DNA from: Bacillota bacterium
GTDB taxonomy: Bacteria > Bacillota > Clostridia > Lachnospirales > Lachnospiraceae
Assembly (NCBI GenBank): GCA_023443225.1
Contig: JAEZVF010000073.1
Span: 1-64,000 of the forward strand
Direction of reading: 5' to 3'
Length of the DNA stretch: 64,000 bases
How positions within the stretch are numbered: position 1 is the first letter of the stretch; the number at the start of each line of letters is the position of its first letter. This document shows positions 61,000-64,000 of this stretch, one piece after another. Position numbers and translations under genes: made by a program. The notes beneath the pieces were generated by a model. The model had not been told where the DNA came from. It saw only the letters and a list, made by a program, of their open reading frames with translations, and searched no databases.

Positions 61000-61317
61000 T
61001 TAGATTTGCTCAAATCGATCCACATCCATAACAAATATGGTAGCTCCACCAACATTTACTACCACCTGCGTGGAAATAAAATCAGCCGGTCCGATTGGAT
61101 TTGAAACAATCTGTTGTCTCGGTCCGCATTCTTTTTTCACAACTGCAATAACCTCATCCACTTTATCTTCTTCTGTACCAATCATTAGCGTTGTATTTCC
61201 TTCTCGCAAAAAGCTGCCGGTTGATGCTAATTTAGTAACATAAAAGCCTTCTTTGTTTAAGCTTTCCATTACCTGACTGCTGTCAACATTACGTATTATC
61301 ACATAAATCAGTTTCAT
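61000..61317 (-). CDS. darA: PII-like cyclic-di-AMP receptor
   Basis: The 105-residue protein belongs to the DarA/PstA (former DUF970) family, trimeric PII-like proteins that bind c-di-AMP. Seen: KLIYVIIRNVDSSQVMESLN, FYVTKLASTGSFLREGNTTL (the T-loop-proximal nucleotide site), a short B-loop region, then VVNVGGATIFVMDVDRFEQI, the family's C-terminal signature. TTAGGAGGA precedes the ATG. Its targets are not established. It stands alone between the dinB unit and rlmB. Confidence 0.94.
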   Translation of the reverse strand: MKLIYVIIRNVDSSQVMESLNKEGFYVTKLASTGSFLREGNTTLMIGTEEDKVDEVIAVVKKECGPRQQIVSNPIGPADFISTQVVVNVGGATIFVMDVDRFEQI

Positions 61318-61470
61318 CGTATACCGTCCTCCTAAAATATGTTATTTATAAGTCTTAGTTATTTACGGGTTACAATTTATTTGTTGTAATAATTATATTT
61401 ATATTAATACTTCATATGCCGATAATAATCACCATCTGCCAGAATACCCCTTCCATGAATGGAATGGAAT

Positions 61471-62211
61471 TTAAGCCATCCTTTGTCTTACGATTTCGTA
61501 AGATAAAATACCCATTGCTACAGAAGCATTTAAAGAGTCTATGTTACCAAACATGGGTATTTTTGCAATAAAGTCACATTTCTCCTTTATTAACCTTCCA
61601 ACACCCTCACCTTCACTTCCAATCACCAATCCAATGGGACCGCGCAGATCCAGATTATACATTGTCTCGCCATCCATATCTGCACATACAAACCACAGTC
61701 CTTTATCCTTTAATTCTTCCATGGTTGTGGCAAGGTTCGTAACCTTTGCCACCGGTGTATAATTCAGGGCACCGGCAGAGGTTTTTGCCACCGTTGCCGT
61801 TAATCCTACGGCACGACGTTTTGGTATGATGATACCATGAGCACCAGCTTGGTTTGCTGTTCGAATGATTGCTCCAAGGTTGTGTGGGTCTTCAATGCTA
61901 TCCAGTAGAATCAAGAAAGGTGCTTCCCCTTTCTCTTCTGCTGCCTTTAACATATCCTCCACCTCTGCATATTCGTAAGCTGCCGCATACGCAATTACGC
62001 CTTGATGCTTTCCTGTCTCGGATATTTGATCCAGTCTTTCTTTTTTTACAAAAGTAATAATGGTATCGCCTTTTCTGGCTTCCCTGGTAATTGATTTGAT
62101 TGGTCCATCCTGACACCCGTCTAGGATAAATAATCTGTCTATGGTTTTGCCGGAACGAAAGGCTTCCAGCACGGCATTACGTCCTTCGATTGTAAATTCT
62201 TCGTATCTCAT
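61471..62211 (-). CDS. rlmB: 23S rRNA (guanosine-2'-O)-methyltransferase RlmB
   Basis: The frame extends to a GTG at 62247, but ATG 62211 (MRYEEFTIEGRNAVLEAFRS) follows GGGAGA and gives the normal family start (246 residues). The N-terminal substrate-binding part (EGRNAVLEAFRSGKTIDRLF) and the SPOUT knot motifs LDSIEDPHNLGAIIRTANQA, GLVIGSEGEGVGRLIKEKCD and SLNASVAMGILSYEI are complete. It methylates a conserved guanosine of 23S rRNA (G2251 in E. coli). It follows mrnC in the common clostridial order cysS-mrnC-rlmB. Confidence 0.95.
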   Translation of the reverse strand: MRYEEFTIEGRNAVLEAFRSGKTIDRLFILDGCQDGPIKSITREARKGDTIITFVKKERLDQISETGKHQGVIAYAAAYEYAEVEDMLKAAEEKGEAPFLILLDSIEDPHNLGAIIRTANQAGAHGIIIPKRRAVGLTATVAKTSAGALNYTPVAKVTNLATTMEELKDKGLWFVCADMDGETMYNLDLRGPIGLVIGSEGEGVGRLIKEKCDFIAKIPMFGNIDSLNASVAMGILSYEIVRQRMA

Positions 62212-62271
62212 TAATCTCCCATCTGCCTGTGGAACACAGGCATTCACATATATATTTATGGTGTAATATAT

Positions 62272-62706
62272 TTATTCTTCCAAGCCTGCATGTATCAACT
62301 CTAACACTCTTCCAAATCGATTGTCTAAGTACAGGTACCCAATTAAGGCCTCCAATCCGGTTGCAATCCTGTATTCGGTTATACTTGCATTTTTTGCCGA
62401 GGTAAAGGACTTTGCGTTACGACCTCGTTTATAAATTGCTAGTTCTTCTTCCGTCAACATGTCTTCAATTCGGTGAAATAGTTCCATCTGAGCCGGCGCC
62501 TTTACAAGATTACTTACCTGTTTGTGTAATTTATTCACCGGTGCATTGCCTTTTTCAACAATCATAGTACGTATGACTAAATCATAAACCCCATCTCCGA
62601 TAAAAGCAAGCGTAAGTGGAGAGTAGGACTTCAGATCTGTATCCGGCAAGTTCAGCTGTAGCTTTATCTGCTGAATTATGCTGACATTTTCTATGCTCTT
62701 TTCCAT
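62272..62706 (-). CDS. mrnC: mini-ribonuclease III
   Basis: The 144-residue protein is an RNase III catalytic domain without a dsRNA-binding domain, the hallmark of MrnC, which matures 23S rRNA ends in Firmicutes. Seen: YSPLTLAFIGDGVYDLVIR with the catalytic Asp, YKRGRNAKSFTSAKNASITE, and ATGLEALIGYLYLD with the second acidic site. Its start overlaps the end of cysS by 16 bases, so translation is probably coupled. Confidence 0.96.
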   Translation of the reverse strand: MEKSIENVSIIQQIKLQLNLPDTDLKSYSPLTLAFIGDGVYDLVIRTMIVEKGNAPVNKLHKQVSNLVKAPAQMELFHRIEDMLTEEELAIYKRGRNAKSFTSAKNASITEYRIATGLEALIGYLYLDNRFGRVLELIHAGLEE

Positions 62707-64000
62707 CGTACGCCCTCTCTCGTATCTTCCAGTACGATTCCTTTTTCTAATAAAAGATTTCTTATCTCATCTGCTTTGGCAAAGTCTTTATTCTTTCTGG
62801 CATTCTGTCTGTCCTCAATTAGCTGTTCGATTTCATCGTCTAACAATTCCTCTTCTGTCTTAACCTGTATACCAAGAATATCGCAAAGCAATACAATACG
62901 TTCCAGAGCTTTTCCGATTAATTCCTTTGAATTCTCGGATGTTATCTTTGAATTAGCGACCTTTACTATTTCAAAAATAGCAGATATGGCGTCTGCTGTA
63001 TTAAAATCGTCCTCCATGGCTGTGTCAAATTTCTTGTTGAGTTCATCAATTTCAGATAGAATTGCTCCTTCTTCCAAGGTCATACTCTGCATTGCTGCAG
63101 TTTCCATGAGATGCTCCAAATTAAAGGCTGCGGTCGTAATACGCTCCAAACCGTTTTTGGAAGCTTCCATTAAATCTCTGCTAAAGTTAATTGGACTTCT
63201 ATAATGTGCACTTAACATAAAGAACCGCAGAACCTGTAAAGGATACTTCTCACTGATTTCTCGAACCGTAAAGAAATTACCTTCGGATTTTGACATCTTC
63301 TTGTTATCGATATTTACAAAAGCATTATGCATCCAATACTTTGCAAATATGCTACCATTGCAAGCTTCGCTTTGCGCTATCTCATTCTCATGGTGAGGGA
63401 AAATTAAATCTTCTCCGCCGGCATGAATATCAATCTGCTCCCCTAAGTATTTTCTGCTCATGACGGAACACTCGATATGCCATCCCGGTCTGCCTTCGCT
63501 CCATGGGGAATTCCAAAAAGGTTCTCCTTCCTTCTTTGGCTTCCACAAAACGAAATCCATAGAATCCTCTTTTTCATCGCTAACTGCGATTCGAATACCG
63601 GCTTCCAGGTCATCTAAATTCTTCTTGGAAAGCTTTCCATATTCCTGAAAACTTCTGGTCTTAAAGTAAACCGTTCCATTCTTGGCATAAGCATGCCCCT
63701 TTTCAATCAAGGTAGAAATCATTTCAATCATTCCATCAATTTCTTCGGTCGCTTTTGGATTGGAAGTTGCTTGTTTTACGTTCAAAGCTTCCGTATCTTT
63801 CTTGAATTCCTGAATATAACGTTCCGAAATCTCAGCTGCAGATACCCCTTCCTCGTTTGCCTTTTTAATTATCTTATCATCTACATCCGTAAAATTAGAA
63901 ACAAAGTTCACCTCATATCCTTTGTATTCCAAATAACGTCTTACGGTGTCGAACACAATTACGGGTCTTGCGTTACCGATATGAATATAATTATATACGG
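62691..64000 (-). CDS. cysS: cysteinyl-tRNA synthetase, 5' end outside the window
   Basis: The reading frame continues to the window edge. Its first visible residues, VYNYIHIGNARPVIVFDTVR, contain the class I HIGH-type motif, so roughly the first 20-30 residues are missing. Further motifs: zinc-site residues around WHIECSVMSRKYLG and HHENEIAQSEA, and KMSKSEGNFF as the KMSKS loop. The C-terminal anticodon-binding part ends at GVRWKRA. It charges tRNA-Cys in the cytoplasm. It overlaps mrnC by 16 bases and forms an operon with mrnC and rlmB. Confidence 0.96.
   Translation of the reverse strand, partial: VYNYIHIGNARPVIVFDTVRRYLEYKGYEVNFVSNFTDVDDKIIKKANEEGVSAAEISERYIQEFKKDTEALNVKQATSNPKATEEIDGMIEMISTLIEKGHAYAKNGTVYFKTRSFQEYGKLSKKNLDDLEAGIRIAVSDEKEDSMDFVLWKPKKEGEPFWNSPWSEGRPGWHIECSVMSRKYLGEQIDIHAGGEDLIFPHHENEIAQSEACNGSIFAKYWMHNAFVNIDNKKMSKSEGNFFTVREISEKYPLQVLRFFMLSAHYRSPINFSRDLMEASKNGLERITTAAFNLEHLMETAAMQSMTLEEGAILSEIDELNKKFDTAMEDDFNTADAISAIFEIVKVANSKITSENSKELIGKALERIVLLCDILGIQVKTEEELLDDEIEQLIEDRQNARKNKDFAKADEIRNLLLEKGIVLEDTREGVRWKRA

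Overview
The window reads as chromosomal DNA from an AT-rich, low-GC Gram-positive anaerobe of the class Clostridia, most probably a Lachnospiraceae member related to Lachnoclostridium (Clostridium) phytofermentans. The basis is the gene content and order: a dgt-dnaG-rpoD-trmK block, cysS-mrnC-rlmB, sporulation sigma factor sigH, QueH, a DarA-type c-di-AMP receptor and FeoA/FeoB with a Cys-rich partner. Most genes lie on the minus strand, usually with strong AGGAGG-type ribosome binding sites. The species is inferred, not proven.

Region by region. 1-3200 holds a gene start at the left edge, a decayed gene remnant, sfsA and an O-antigen-ligase-like polymerase/ligase. 3300-10600 is a cell-surface block: two tandem SLH-domain proteins (one shortened), a broken ISL3-type insertion sequence and a large lysine/threonine-rich secreted protein that is a good S-layer candidate, with a near-consensus promoter. 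10600-14600 has thrC, a SleB-like cell wall hydrolase and an AP2-domain protein with a degenerate HNH-like centre. 14700-21250 is a tightly coupled five-gene operon: response regulator, histidine kinase, large exported membrane protein, ABC ATPase and ABC permease. 21400-26500 encodes an acyltransferase and a giant surface 5'-nucleotidase-like metallophosphatase with Ig-like repeats.

26680-35519 is a cell-wall glycopolymer operon. It has a very large multidomain glycerophosphotransferase-like protein, a NeuB-type nonulosonate synthase, a fused CMP-nonulosonate cytidylyltransferase/KdsC-type phosphatase, a TagB/TagF-like glycerophosphotransferase and a TagGH-type ABC exporter. Together they predict a teichoic-acid-like polymer carrying a sialic-acid/KDN-type sugar. 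35700-36120 is RNase P RNA. 36185-39360 holds a TetR regulator with a likely operator, small membrane proteins, a frameshifted lipoprotein gene and a membrane-anchored XRE regulator preceded by a tiny hydrophobic ORF.

39520-39876 is a long imperfect inverted repeat that folds on paper into one hairpin of about 357 nt. It lies between convergent genes, has no convincing protein, and is the most unexplained structure here. 39904-46281 is housekeeping (nucleoside kinase, trmK, rpoD, dnaG, dgt). 46456-49070 is the feo iron operon with a perfect Fur-type palindrome. 49125-53721 holds a two-subunit ABC exporter and a divergent CPBP protease. 53750-55500 has tRNA-Pro with a duplicated 3' part, queH, sigH and tRNA-Thr. 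55700-60950 has a chemotaxis receptor, a peptidoglycan-binding protein, a SRAP protein and dinB, whose promoter carries two LexA-like boxes. The right end encodes DarA, RlmB, MrnC and CysRS (cut by the window edge).
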